64,000 nt of DNA from Arthrobacter sp. MYb227 (lineage in GTDB: Bacteria; Actinomycetota; Actinomycetes; Actinomycetales; Micrococcaceae). Position numbers and translations under genes: made by a program. A model generated the notes under the pieces. The model had not been told where the DNA came from. It ran no database searches and saw only the letters and a list, made by a program, of their open reading frames with translations. The DNA lies in contig NZ_PCPT01000003.1 in the NCBI RefSeq assembly GCF_002975435.1, positions 186,001-250,000 of the forward strand. The letters run 5' to 3'. Below are positions 45,781-54,978 of this stretch, piece after piece (position 1 is the stretch's first letter; each line of letters starts with the position of its first letter).

Positions 45781-46578
45781 TCAGGGAAGGGGCGTGATCT
45801 CCGGATAGAGATCCTGAACCTCGTCCTCGTCCCATGCCGTCCCCGCTGGTTCACTACCCGTAGTGGTCGACGGGCTCTGCGGGTAGTCCTCATACAGATC
45901 CCGGCCACCGCTGGCTCGCCTGTACGCGTCCGCACCGGCGTAGGATAGCAATTCCGCGTCATCGCTCTCAAAGGCAAAGCTTAAACGTCCATCGTTCAAT
46001 ACCTGTGGATCCAGTTGCACGGCCTTGAAGTAATCGCGGCCCTGGCCGACCACCCAGTTGCGGAAGTAATCGAAGCAGTCATCGGAGCATCCTCCGTTGA
46101 GTACGTAGGCCGCGCCCCATAATTCCCACGAGTAAAGTTCATTGGTCTTGGAGACGAACCTTGCGTTGAAGGAAGCGACCTGCGCAGGAGGCAGAGCCCC
46201 AAGGATATCCTCCAGCTCGGTGGCTTGGCGCTCGATGCTTCCGGCCGATGCTTCCAGAGAGCGGCCTGTGATGTCCCAGAACTGTTCATCTTCCATGAGC
46301 TGCAGCCCAGGCTTGATGGAAGTTGAGGGCTGGGCAACCGTAGCTGTTCCGGTGGGTCGAGGTTCGAGAGTCGATGACGGAGGCAGAACACTGGTTGTTT
46401 CCACAAGGGCCGGATCTGAACTTCCGGCAGGGGGCTGTTCGGCGCACCCGACCAACACCATGGCCACCGCTACCAACACTGCTACTACACCGGATTTGGA
46501 CCTTGGAATGTGTGTGTGGGCGCCAGCCCCGTGAGGTAGCTGTCCGGCTTCGCCGATGGCGTGATGAGGTGTTTTCAT
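45781..46578 (-). CDS. DUF4240-domain lipoprotein
   Basis: A 265-residue protein from ATG 46578 with GGGGAA upstream. An unusually long basic n-region (~27 residues) precedes the hydrophobic helix and a lipobox LVGC. A Thr/Pro-rich linker leads to a DUF4240-like domain: EDEQFWDITGRSLEAS, ELYSWELWGAAYVLNGGC and DCFDYFRNWVVGQGRDYF. This domain is usually cytoplasmic, so a secreted lipoprotein form is uncommon. A Ser/Thr-rich tail follows. Confidence 0.75.
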   Translation of the reverse strand: MKTPHHAIGEAGQLPHGAGAHTHIPRSKSGVVAVLVAVAMVLVGCAEQPPAGSSDPALVETTSVLPPSSTLEPRPTGTATVAQPSTSIKPGLQLMEDEQFWDITGRSLEASAGSIERQATELEDILGALPPAQVASFNARFVSKTNELYSWELWGAAYVLNGGCSDDCFDYFRNWVVGQGRDYFKAVQLDPQVLNDGRLSFAFESDDAELLSYAGADAYRRASGGRDLYEDYPQSPSTTTGSEPAGTAWDEDEVQDLYPEITPLP

Positions 46579-46915
46579 AGTTTTTTCCCCGGGCTCGTAA
46601 GTCCAATTGCGACCAAGTCGCGCTATGGGGAACTCTACCGGCACGATTCGTTGCATCTCGGTGTATCTGCCCGAGTCCTTTTTCCTGGAGCAGAGCCGTG
46701 GCAACATAGTGCCGAACGGATAATTTCACCCGTTCCGATTCGGGAATCTTCTGTGGGTATTTGAGTTTTTGGTAATGGGCATCAACCGCGGGGATTCTCA
46801 GCTGACCCTTTTGCTGTGGTGCAGGCTTCTTCGGCTGCACGGCACTCAATCACCAAAATTGGATGGCTTGGTTGGTGTCCCGGATCAAGGTGGGCCCACT
46901 AGTGGCCGATTGTTC
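46579..46915. other. Intergenic region
   Basis: No gene seen in 337 bases. It should hold the promoter for the DUF4240 lipoprotein and lies downstream of the CPBP pseudogene. Confidence 0.35.
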
Positions 46916-47745
46916 CTAGCCTCGAGACAACTCATCTGTGGCCGGAAATTCCTGTGATTCGAGCTCTCCACGGATGAAGAAGATTGCGAGAAACCCGAAG
47001 AAGATGACCGGAATGTTTCCCATGCTGGCAAGCTGGGCGAAGAGTCCTTCTGTCGGGTATCCCGCCTGGAGAAAGATGCTCGGGTCCGTGGTGGCATGTA
47101 GTAGCACCGGCCACATAAGATTGCCCGTCACACGCAGCGTCAGATACATGCAAATTCCAAAGGCAAAGGTGTACACGACCTGAAGGGCCGTGGCGAACAA
47201 TGCTTGGCCGGACAGCAGATTACCGGTATGCATTGCGGCAAAAACTCCGGCCGATACCAGGGCCACGGCTCTTTCCTTGTGCCCGGCCTTGCGCATAAGG
47301 TTCACCACGAAGCCTCGCGTCAAGACCTCCTCAGCGAAGCCCACGCACGGGCCTGCGAGCAGCCAGCTGGCAACGTATCCAAGGCCGGCGGATGCGTAGT
47401 TTGTGGTGGCAAAGCGTGCCATATTGAACACTAGTACCAGGGCAACGGCTATCCACATCCAACGGCTGCCGCGGATGGGCTGGTGAGCAAAGAGTTCCTT
47501 GAGCCAGCCCAGTGAGAGTGCGAATAGCACCAGGAGCAAGCCAGCTAAGCCGATCGGCAGCGCGTAGAACAGAAGAATGTAACTACCGCTCGTTGGATCA
47601 TCCAAGAATGGGGCGAAAGGAATCCGGCACCGAGGCTAATGATTTGCTAAAGGACAAAGTAGACGGCAGCTAGGACGACGCCCTTCCACCAGCCGCCGCG
47701 TTCCCAGAACTTTTTCCAGGCTGAGGAGGTTTCAGGGTGCGGCAA
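46916..47745 (-). pseudogene. CPBP-family (CAAX/Abi) intramembrane protease, broken at the 5' end
   Basis: The long frame (from 47605) has the catalytic EEVLTRGF, FAAMHTGN and HATTDPS motifs of CPBP proteases and about six helices. Upstream, an N-terminal segment (SSAWKKFWERGGWWKGVVLAAVYFVL, cited in parts) is separated by a TAG at 47647-47649 and a one-base deletion near 47617. The TTG at 47745 with AAAGGA upstream was probably the start. Translation from the internal TTG at 47605 would lose the first helix. Confidence 0.75.
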
Positions 47746-47845
47746 ATTTCATTCCTTTAAACAGGTAATTCTCGACTGTTGCAGTTTATGCTCCGAGCTA
47801 CCTGCAAGAAAAGGTCTGTTACAGCAACGTAGGGCAGAGCCCTTT

Positions 47846-48733
47846 TTAGTAATTTGACGATGAGGGGGCCCGACCAGGGAAGTTCGAAGCCGCCCAGTCG
47901 ATCAGGCGAGTGGGGGTCGTTGTCACATACGATCGAGGGTTCTCGGGGTTGTAATCATCTCTGATCCCGGCAGTCATCATCACAATCGCCTCGACTTGGT
48001 TGGTCGGCAGGCCGAATCCAGTCAGTTGTGCCCGCACATCGTCGTCGGTGAGCTGCCGAGCCTGAACGGGATGCCCCAGAACTTTACTCAACCGGTGTGC
48101 GATCTGTCGGAAGCTAAGATCCTCGGGACCGTGCACGGCTTGAACGTTTCGGCCGGTCCACGCCGGTGAGAGCAGACGAGCCACCGCTACCGCAGCAATG
48201 TCAGCTGGTGCTACCCATGGCAGAGACCGGTCAAGATCCATCGAGGTAGCGAGCACGCCGTCGGCAATGGCGGGCAGGTCCATCAGCAGGTTGCTGAAGA
48301 AATAGCCGCACCGCAGGTGAGTGACCGCGGCGCCACTGGCATCCAGAGCGACTTCAGTGGCCGCCAGCCCATCGATTTCCCCGACACCGTGGCGTTTTTC
48401 TGCGCCGCCACTGGACTGGAACACTACTCGAGCGATCCCGTTCTCCTTGATGGCGGCACAAATATTTCCGGCAGCAAGCGCGTGTGCCTCGAGCGGATCG
48501 CGGTCGATCGCTGTTGGACTGACCCAGTACACCGAACTCAGCCCCCGAGTAGCCGCGATGACCGATTCCTTGTTCCAGGTGTCCAAGACGGCGATTTCGA
48601 CGTGCTCGGCAATCTCTGCATTGAGGGTGCGCGGGTCGCGTATAAGGGCGCGAGGTTGTTCTCCGGCCTGGACAAGCAGCCGCAGTACGTGCGCTCCGAC
48701 GTTTCCTTTGGGTGTAACTACTCCGATAGTCAT
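47846..48733 (-). CDS. NmrA-like NAD(P)-binding protein
   Basis: A 295-residue atypical SDR. The nucleotide motif is VVTPKGNVGAHVLRLL (GxxGxxG type), and VVFQSSGGAEKRHG is followed by CGYFFSNLL. Members include redox sensors (NmrA/QOR2 type) and dehydrogenases. Reaction unknown. It lies downstream of the serine hydrolase operon on the same strand. Confidence 0.85.
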   Translation of the reverse strand: MTIGVVTPKGNVGAHVLRLLVQAGEQPRALIRDPRTLNAEIAEHVEIAVLDTWNKESVIAATRGLSSVYWVSPTAIDRDPLEAHALAAGNICAAIKENGIARVVFQSSGGAEKRHGVGEIDGLAATEVALDASGAAVTHLRCGYFFSNLLMDLPAIADGVLATSMDLDRSLPWVAPADIAAVAVARLLSPAWTGRNVQAVHGPEDLSFRQIAHRLSKVLGHPVQARQLTDDDVRAQLTGFGLPTNQVEAIVMMTAGIRDDYNPENPRSYVTTTPTRLIDWAASNFPGRAPSSSNY

Positions 48734-48857
48734 TTTTGCTTTCCTTTCCTTTCAAAGCCCAGTCACGGAATAATGCCTGGGAACTTACGTGGGTATTGGA
48801 CGCTTCGTTCTCTATCTACCGCCAGAGATTCGACGTTGCTGATGCTCGTTCCGGGGG

Positions 48858-50336
48858 TCAAGGTGTCGGCGCAGCCTTCTGCGCAGCTGCAGTGTATGTG
48901 CGTAGTCTGTGCCTCAATCGCGCACCGGTAGTGGCAATGCCTGCGATAGAGAGCACCAGCAGGAGCACCATGAATGCGGGATAAAGCCAGAACACGTTGG
49001 ATGGCGTGAACGAATTGCCCTGAAGCGAGGTGAGGACAAGAAACAAGAACGCTGTGCCAGCGGGCGCGAACAGCTGAGGCACGAGCCGAAGTCCGAAGCG
49101 CCAGCCACCCCAATGGCGTCGGCGCTGAGCCCATGGGCGTGCGCGGTACAGGCCACGAACACCTCCCACAAGCGCGAGCAGGGTGAGGCCGGCGAGCCCG
49201 AGGTCGATCCAGATCGCCGCCGGCACACCGATCTGAGGGTTAGCTCCGCCGGAGAGATCCAAGATCCCCGAAGAGATCTCATAGGCATGCTCCAGCGTCG
49301 GGGTGAAGCTGTTTAGGAGCACTACTACGCCGTAGCCGGCGGCGGGATCAAGCATCACCTGAGCGTTGTAGGCGGTGCCCACCCCACTGTGCTGGATTAG
49401 CGGTTCATTCTCCTGGCTGCTGCGCATCCAGCCCAGTCCTGATCCCTTGGCATGCGGTTGGATGCGATGGGACTCTTCGACCAGCTCCGCCGACAAAAGT
49501 TGTTGACCGCCCGCAGCCTGTCCGTTGCGCTGTTGAACCGCAACCCACAGCGCCATGTCGTGGGCGGTACTGACCATACCGCCGGCCCCGCTGATCATTG
49601 CAGTCACCTCTGGCACGGGAAATGCCAGACCGTAGGAGAGCACATGGCCCAGTTCTAGGCCTCGAACCGGGGTAGTGGTGGTGGTCAGGTTAAGCGTGTC
49701 CGCCATGCCTGCCGGAGTAAAGATGTGCTCGGCTAGGTAGTCGTTAAATGGCTGCCCCGTGACGACCTCTACCATTCGGGCCGCGATCCAGTAGTTCGCA
49801 TTGCTGTATCGGTAACTTGAGCCGGGCTCGGATGCCAGTGACCACGAGTGGGTGCGTGCCACGCCCTCGGCGAGAGTATTGGCGGGCGGGATGATCGTCG
49901 GAGTCGCTACTCCAGAGGTATGGCTCAGTAACTGGCGAACGGTGATCTTATCGGCACCCGCACCGCCCAGATTGAACTCGGGTAAATGCTCGATGACCGG
50001 ATCATCCAGGTCAAGGTGGTGGTCCTTGACAAGTTGCAGGACGGCGAAGGCAGTGAAGGGTTTAGATGTCGACTCGATCCGCATCAGGCTGGATTCTGTG
50101 AGAGGTGCTCCGGTGGCGGTTTGGCCATACCCGGCTTCGTGTAGCACCTCGCCGTCGCGTACCAGAGCGATGCTCGCCCCGGGAAGGTGGTGGGTTTCAA
50201 GGTATTGCTCAACGAAATGATCAATGCCCACGTTCTGTTCTGCTGCCCCGGCCCCGGCCGATACTGGCAGGGCGAATACTAAGCAGGCCACCAAGACAGC
50301 GAGTGTCGCAGTTACAAATCTCTTGTAAGTTCTCAT
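48858..50336 (-). CDS. Serine hydrolase (class C beta-lactamase family) with C-terminal membrane region
   Basis: A 492-residue secreted protein. A signal peptide (VTATLAVLVACLVFALPVSAG) is followed by the penicillin-binding/class C fold: SxxK in ESTSKPF, YSNANYW as the second motif and HSGVGTAYN as the third. The last ~150 residues contain about four hydrophobic helices, as in EstB/AmpH-like membrane proteins. The start at 50336 is chosen over 50534. It lies just after the ABC exporter genes on the same strand. Confidence 0.85.
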   Translation of the reverse strand: MRTYKRFVTATLAVLVACLVFALPVSAGAGAAEQNVGIDHFVEQYLETHHLPGASIALVRDGEVLHEAGYGQTATGAPLTESSLMRIESTSKPFTAFAVLQLVKDHHLDLDDPVIEHLPEFNLGGAGADKITVRQLLSHTSGVATPTIIPPANTLAEGVARTHSWSLASEPGSSYRYSNANYWIAARMVEVVTGQPFNDYLAEHIFTPAGMADTLNLTTTTTPVRGLELGHVLSYGLAFPVPEVTAMISGAGGMVSTAHDMALWVAVQQRNGQAAGGQQLLSAELVEESHRIQPHAKGSGLGWMRSSQENEPLIQHSGVGTAYNAQVMLDPAAGYGVVVLLNSFTPTLEHAYEISSGILDLSGGANPQIGVPAAIWIDLGLAGLTLLALVGGVRGLYRARPWAQRRRHWGGWRFGLRLVPQLFAPAGTAFLFLVLTSLQGNSFTPSNVFWLYPAFMVLLLVLSIAGIATTGARLRHRLRTYTAAAQKAAPTP

Positions 50337-50430
50337 CGTGCTGCTTTCGTAACGTGTGGTGTGCGCTCCGTGAGCCGGTACGGTAGTGCTCCGGCCAGAC
50401 CAGGGTGCGTCTGGAAGTTCGAGGTCATTG

Positions 50431-51172
50431 CTATTCCCATCGAAAGCATCGTGCGGCAAGCGTCCCGCATACGATGCACCAGCCGATGAGTACTGCGGCA
50501 TGCAGCAGCTGCGGCCAGCTGCCTGCCGTGGCATCCTGCAATGTCTGCGTGGCCGCGCCCAGGGGAGAGAAGTCGCTGATTACCAAGAGTCCATCGGGCA
50601 TCGAAGCCCGGGGAATCCACAAGCCCGCGAGGAAAAGTAAAGGGAAGAACAATACCGTCCCAAGTGCTCCGGCAGCCGGCCCGCTTGGAGCCAGCGAGGC
50701 TACCAGAAGCCCCAGGCAGAGCATCGTCAACGCCGCCAAGCCAAACGAGACAATGTATGCGAGAAGGTTTTGCGGGAGGCGCACCGCGAAGGCCAAATAC
50801 CCGATAGCAAGGATTGTGACCATGCTGATGAAGGAGGCAAACAGGCATACTATCAATTGCGCGGAGAGCAAGAGCACTGGTCTGGCTGGGGGTGATGCGC
50901 ATGCGCCGCAAGATCTTCTTATCGCGGTAAGTAGCGAACCGTTGCGGCAGCGTGAGTAACGCCAGCACAGTGATCGCGAGTGCAACGAGGATCGGTGCAT
51001 ACAGGTCGATAATCCTCAGCCCACCCAGGTGTTCTTGGTGCACTCGGAATGAGGGGATCACGCCGAGGATTACAAGTAGCAGTGGTGGTGCAACGAGCGC
51101 GAAGCCCCATTCCAACGGTTCGCGGGAGAAGAGTCGAGCCTCCGAAATGGTGAGTCGAAGCAGCGCGGACAT
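50431..51172 (-). pseudogene. ABC-2 permease, one-base frameshift in a five-base run
   Basis: The first frame starts at ATG 51172 (MSALLRLTISEARLFSREP) and gives a helix and the DKKILRRMRITP loop. It then loses the frame at a run of five bases at 50888-50892. The next frame carries the remaining helices (LLLSAQLIVCLFASF, LLFLAGLWIPRASMP) and ends normally at 50431. Removing one base restores an ABC-2 permease of about 246 residues. The start overlaps the ATPase stop as TAATG. Phase variation or a sequencing error must be kept in mind. Confidence 0.75.
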
Positions 51173-52092
51173 TAGTTCTGCTCTCTCGTGGCGAGGCGAT
51201 GACCGGTGAGTGCGACGAACGCATCCTCGAGTGAGGCTCGTTCAATCTGCAGGCCTTCGACGGCGAGCTGTTCACGTGCAAGCAAGCTGCTGACCGCAAG
51301 AAGCAAGTTCCCCTTTCCTCTCACCACGAGTTCTTCCCCGGACTGCTTTGCCGAAAGCACCTCCGGCAGCAGCATCAGCAGGGCCGGGTCCAGTGGTGCG
51401 GATGGGCGGAGACGAAGTTGCTGCGTGTGCTTGACGCCGTTGACGAGGCCACTGGGGGAATCGAGCGCGACGATACGCCCCGCATCGAGCACCGCGATCC
51501 GATCGCACAGCCGCTCGGCTTCCTCCATGAAGTGTGTGACTAAAAGGATTGTCACGCCGCGGTCGCGCAGCGCCTCAATCAGTGCCCATGAGTCACGCCG
51601 CGCTTGGGGATCAAGCCCGGTCGTTAGCTCGTCGAGTATTGCTACCCGTGGATCACCAAGCAACGCGAGGGCGATCGCCAGACGCTGCTTCTGGCCTCCC
51701 GAGAGCCGGTGGTATCGCGTGTTGATCTGTGCGGTGAGGCTCAACATTCCAAGTAGTTCATGCCAATCCACCGGGGCGCGATAAAACGAGCTGTATAGGC
51801 GCATTGCTTCGCCGACCGTGAGCTTGTCGGGAAGCTGACTCTCCTGCAACTGCGCGCCGAGCAGCTGGCGCAATTTAGCTTCATCTCGCCGTGGATCGAG
51901 CCCGCAGACACTGATCGAGCCACTATCGGGAGCGCGTAGTCCTTCGATGCATTCAACGAGGGTGGTCTTGCCGGCACCATTGGGCCCAAGCACACCGAAA
52001 ATCTCGCCTTGCTCGACGGTAAAAGTTATCCCGTCAATTGCTGCGCGCTCGCCGTAGTGCTTGACGAGATGATCCACCTCGAGGATCGCCAT
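51172..52092 (-). CDS. ABC-2 exporter ATPase (DrrA type)
   Basis: A 306-residue ATPase from ATG 52092, preferred over 52182. Walker A is GPNGAGKTT, signature LSGGQKQRLAIAL, Walker B VAILDELTTGLDP, and VTHFMEEAE is the switch. It has the C-terminal extension common in DrrA-type proteins. It pairs with the permease and is divergent from a TetR gene. Confidence 0.9.
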   Translation of the reverse strand: MAILEVDHLVKHYGERAAIDGITFTVEQGEIFGVLGPNGAGKTTLVECIEGLRAPDSGSISVCGLDPRRDEAKLRQLLGAQLQESQLPDKLTVGEAMRLYSSFYRAPVDWHELLGMLSLTAQINTRYHRLSGGQKQRLAIALALLGDPRVAILDELTTGLDPQARRDSWALIEALRDRGVTILLVTHFMEEAERLCDRIAVLDAGRIVALDSPSGLVNGVKHTQQLRLRPSAPLDPALLMLLPEVLSAKQSGEELVVRGKGNLLLAVSSLLAREQLAVEGLQIERASLEDAFVALTGHRLATREQN

Positions 52093-52163
52093 GACCGTTG
52101 TCCTTTGCCAGCTGTCTGAATTAGGTATCGCGGACTCCGTGAGAATCCCACGCAACAAACGAT

Positions 52164-52185
52164 ACTTTGACCATGTGGTCAAAGT
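52164..52185. promoter_or_regulatory. Palindromic operator between ABC and TetR genes
   Basis: A perfect inverted repeat (ACTTTGACCA / TGGTCAAAGT, TG spacer) sits between the divergent ABC and tetR genes. It contains TTGACC on both strands, so the palindrome probably overlaps -35 elements for both genes. A TetR operator is the natural reading. Confidence 0.8.
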
Positions 52186-52220
52186 CTAGACTTAATGGTC
52201 AGCTCCGGTATGCTCTTTAC

Positions 52221-52826
52221 ATGTCCAACCCTGTAACTCGCACCCGAAAAGCCCGTCGAGAAGATTTGATTGAGGCCACGATCAGATTGATCTTCCGTGA
52301 CGGCATTGAAGCTGCTTCACTTGCACGGATTGCGGCGGAAGCTGGAACGAGTAAGGGAACGGCCCTTTATCATTTTGCGAATAAGGAAGAGCTATATGAG
52401 AGCGTGATGAACTCCTTGTTTGAAGCTGGTGGGGTGTACATGTCGGAACGCATTGTTGCCGCAGCTGATACTCCACGAAGCAAGATTGAGGCCTACTTCG
52501 AGTCGAACTTGCGGTTCATCGTTGAAAACCTTGAGCACGTTGTCGCGACGCAAAGGATCGTGCAAAAGACCGGAGTCGTCGAGTTGGACGGAGCCATCGC
52601 GCCGCTGCGGAGCATGCTTATAGCTGGCCAACAGGATGGCAGCTTCGAGCAGTTCGATGCCGACTACGTGGCACACTCGATCCGTTCGCTCATCGACGCG
52701 GCTGCCTATTACCTGCCGGGTCATCCGCAGATGGATAGCCAGCGGTTCATTGATGAGGGAGTCGGGTTGCTCCTGCGCACCATTGGAGCATCCCCGATTT
52801 CTGGAATCCCGTTGCAGAGAGATTGA
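52221..52826 (+). CDS. TetR-family regulator
   Basis: A 201-residue regulator from ATG 52221. The HTH covers ASLARIAAEAGTSKGTALYHFANKEEL at about residues 33-59 (cited in parts). The ligand domain is helical. An upstream start at 52167 lies inside the palindrome and is less likely. It probably represses the exporter and itself. Confidence 0.88.
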   Translation: MSNPVTRTRKARREDLIEATIRLIFRDGIEAASLARIAAEAGTSKGTALYHFANKEELYESVMNSLFEAGGVYMSERIVAAADTPRSKIEAYFESNLRFIVENLEHVVATQRIVQKTGVVELDGAIAPLRSMLIAGQQDGSFEQFDADYVAHSIRSLIDAAAYYLPGHPQMDSQRFIDEGVGLLLRTIGASPISGIPLQRD

Positions 52827-52975
52827 TGCGACCTGCTTGGTATGCGAGCGTGACAGATGGGAAATTGTCTCAAGCCGTTGGTCCATGCTGTCTCTAGCCC
52901 GCAGAAGGGCACGAGGCGTTGGGGGAGCTCAGCCCAGACATCATCTGTAAATGGGGGCCAAGGAAAGGCCTTGGG

Positions 52976-54184
52976 TCATGAGAATGCGGGGTGGGTGTTC
53001 TCCCATTTCCGCAAGCTTGGCCACGCGATGAGTGCACAGAGGAGGACGACCACCGCCCCTGCTAGGAATGGGGCGGCAAGGCCACCGACTGTCGCGAACA
53101 AGCCGCCGAGCCCGGCCCCAATGGTGAGACCAGCCAGAGAGAACAGCTTGGACACGGCATTGACCCGACCGCGCAGGTCATCCGGGACAAGACGTTGGCG
53201 CAGCGAACTGACGCAGATACTGAAGATGACAGCGTGCAGGATATATACGGCCAAGAACAATCCCGCCAACCAAGAATTATCGGTCAAGAAGAGTGCAAAC
53301 AAGCTAAGTGAACCTAGGACTAAGCTTCCCGTCGTGGTTGCGGCGTACCCAATCTTGCGCCGCAGCGGAGCCGCCATCGCCGATCCCACAAGTCCGCCAA
53401 GAGCTGAGACCGACAGAAGAATCCCGTAGCCAGCAGCTCCCAGCCCCAGGATGTCCTCGGCGAAGAGGACGAGAATTGAAAATGGCATCATGTACGCGAC
53501 ACTGGCCAACCCGGTAATGATGGCCAATGAGCGCAACAAACGGTGCCGGGCCAACCAAGCGGCGCCTTCGGCTACCTCACGGCGCACCGAAGGCGCGTGG
53601 GTGCTGAGTCGCTGGGGGCGAAAGCTGCCAGCCATTCCCAGAAAAAACAAGGCTGCTGCGGCGTAGGCGCCGCCGGTGACTGCGATGGGCAAGGAAATGG
53701 CGACTGCAAACATCAGTCCGCCAAGCGGGGGACCGACGAATTCGTCTGCGACAAGCTGAGTTGCCGTGATCTGGCTATTGGCCCTGTCCAGGTCTTTGGT
53801 GCCCACGAGCGACGGCAGGATGGATAGTGCCGCGTTGTCGGCTGCCGTTTCCAATAGCCCAATCATTGTAAAGACGACGTACAGCGCGAGGATTGACCCC
53901 GTCCCGGTGGCGACCAGCGCGGCCAGAGCGAGCAACAGGATGCCGCGGCTCAGATTGGAGACCCACAAAATGGTTTTGCGGTCCAACCGGTCAACGAAGG
54001 CACCGACGGGCAGAACCACCAGAAACCTGACAGCTGAGTAGACCATGGGCAGGCCAGCGATGAGCAATGGGCTGGTGGTTAGTTGCGTAGCCAAAAGCGG
54101 TATGGCGATGAAACTGATGCCGTCGCCGAAGTTGGCGGCCGCATTTCCGGCCCAGAGTTTCCGATATTCTCGTCCCGTCGACAT
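52976..54184 (-). CDS. MFS transporter
   Basis: A 402-residue MFS exporter. Motif A-like GAFVDRLDRKTI lies between helices 2 and 3, and about 12 helices are visible. It resembles macrolide/siderophore efflux MFS proteins. Convergent with the TetR gene. Confidence 0.88.
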   Translation of the reverse strand: MSTGREYRKLWAGNAAANFGDGISFIAIPLLATQLTTSPLLIAGLPMVYSAVRFLVVLPVGAFVDRLDRKTILWVSNLSRGILLLALAALVATGTGSILALYVVFTMIGLLETAADNAALSILPSLVGTKDLDRANSQITATQLVADEFVGPPLGGLMFAVAISLPIAVTGGAYAAAALFFLGMAGSFRPQRLSTHAPSVRREVAEGAAWLARHRLLRSLAIITGLASVAYMMPFSILVLFAEDILGLGAAGYGILLSVSALGGLVGSAMAAPLRRKIGYAATTTGSLVLGSLSLFALFLTDNSWLAGLFLAVYILHAVIFSICVSSLRQRLVPDDLRGRVNAVSKLFSLAGLTIGAGLGGLFATVGGLAAPFLAGAVVVLLCALIAWPSLRKWENTHPAFS

Positions 54185-54445
54185 GGTGACCGAGCCTACC
54201 GGAAACCTTCAAGCTCAGATGACACCTGACTAGTGACGCTCCTACTGGATGATCTTCAAAGGAAGTCCATATATGTTGGGCTCGGAAACGATGGGCCGGT
54301 GTCTGCATAGACGATCGGTCACCCGTGACAGTCTTCGATATTGGGGGTGGTGCAGCAGTCTTAGAAAAGCGATGCATTTTGATCTTGGGATTATTGGTGC
54401 CTCTTAGGGTGCGTCAATAAATAAACACGTTTTCTAGTGTTTTAG

Positions 54446-54793
54446 GTGAGACCACGGTGTAGGGCTTTTGATGTGGAACAGGAAGAATTGTTGCGGGCGA
54501 AGTTCGATACGGTGCTGCCGCATCTGGATGAACGTTCCCAACGGTTTGTGTTGGCAGCCGAAGCCCGTTCCCTGGGATATGGCGGGATTGCTGCGGTAGC
54601 CAAGGCCTCGAGGACTTCACGTTCTCTCATCCAGCAAGGAGTGGCCGAACTGGAGTCAGGAGCGCCGCCATTGGGCAGGAACCGCCGGGCCGGTGGCGGA
54701 CGCAAGCCTGCCGCGGTCACCGGCCCTGAGCTGATTCCGGCACTGCTGGCCCTGGTGGAACCCACCCTCCGCGGGGACCCCGAATGGAATTAG
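54446..54793 (+). mobile_element. ISAzo13-like transposase, 5' remnant
   Basis: About 115 codons of a transposase N-terminus: DTVLPHLDERSQRFVLAAEA, SLGYGGIAAVAKASRTSRS, then RRAGGGRKPAAVTGPELIPA and VEPTLRGDP, the usual start of ISAzo13-family transposases. The frame then ends at EWN, where the normal protein continues for some 300 residues. The left IS end may be near 54410. No right end is seen. Dead element. Confidence 0.8.
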
Positions 54794-54825
54794 ATCCTCA
54801 ACCCCTCAGGAACGCGTGCTAAAAA

Positions 54826-54978
54826 TTGACAGTCCTTAAGTTCGACTGCAGTCGGCTAATCTGGAAGGCATGGCTCAAGCAAGGAATCGACATCGAAAAG
54901 GGCTGGTTCCCGAACGCGGCGATCACGCCGGCGGATATCGTGAATTCCTCGAACACCTGCCTGGTCAAGCATCGGTGA
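54826..54978 (+). CDS. Short ORF coupled to the downstream lipoprotein gene
   Basis: A 50-codon frame from a TTG reads LKFDCSRLIWKAWLKQG and ends LVKHR. Its TGA overlaps the lipoprotein GTG as GTGA. A normal start and its own RBS are not evident. It is probably the 3' end of a gene truncated at the IS junction, or a small coupled cistron. No family is certain; FDCS is reminiscent of NlpC/P60-type enzymes but that is weak. Confidence 0.35.
   Translation: MTVLKFDCSRLIWKAWLKQGIDIEKGWFPNAAITPADIVNSSNTCLVKHR

Noticed and set aside
48317-48931. 204-codon plus-strand frame
   Set aside because: It is antisense to the NmrA-like gene and its upstream region; no domain was seen.
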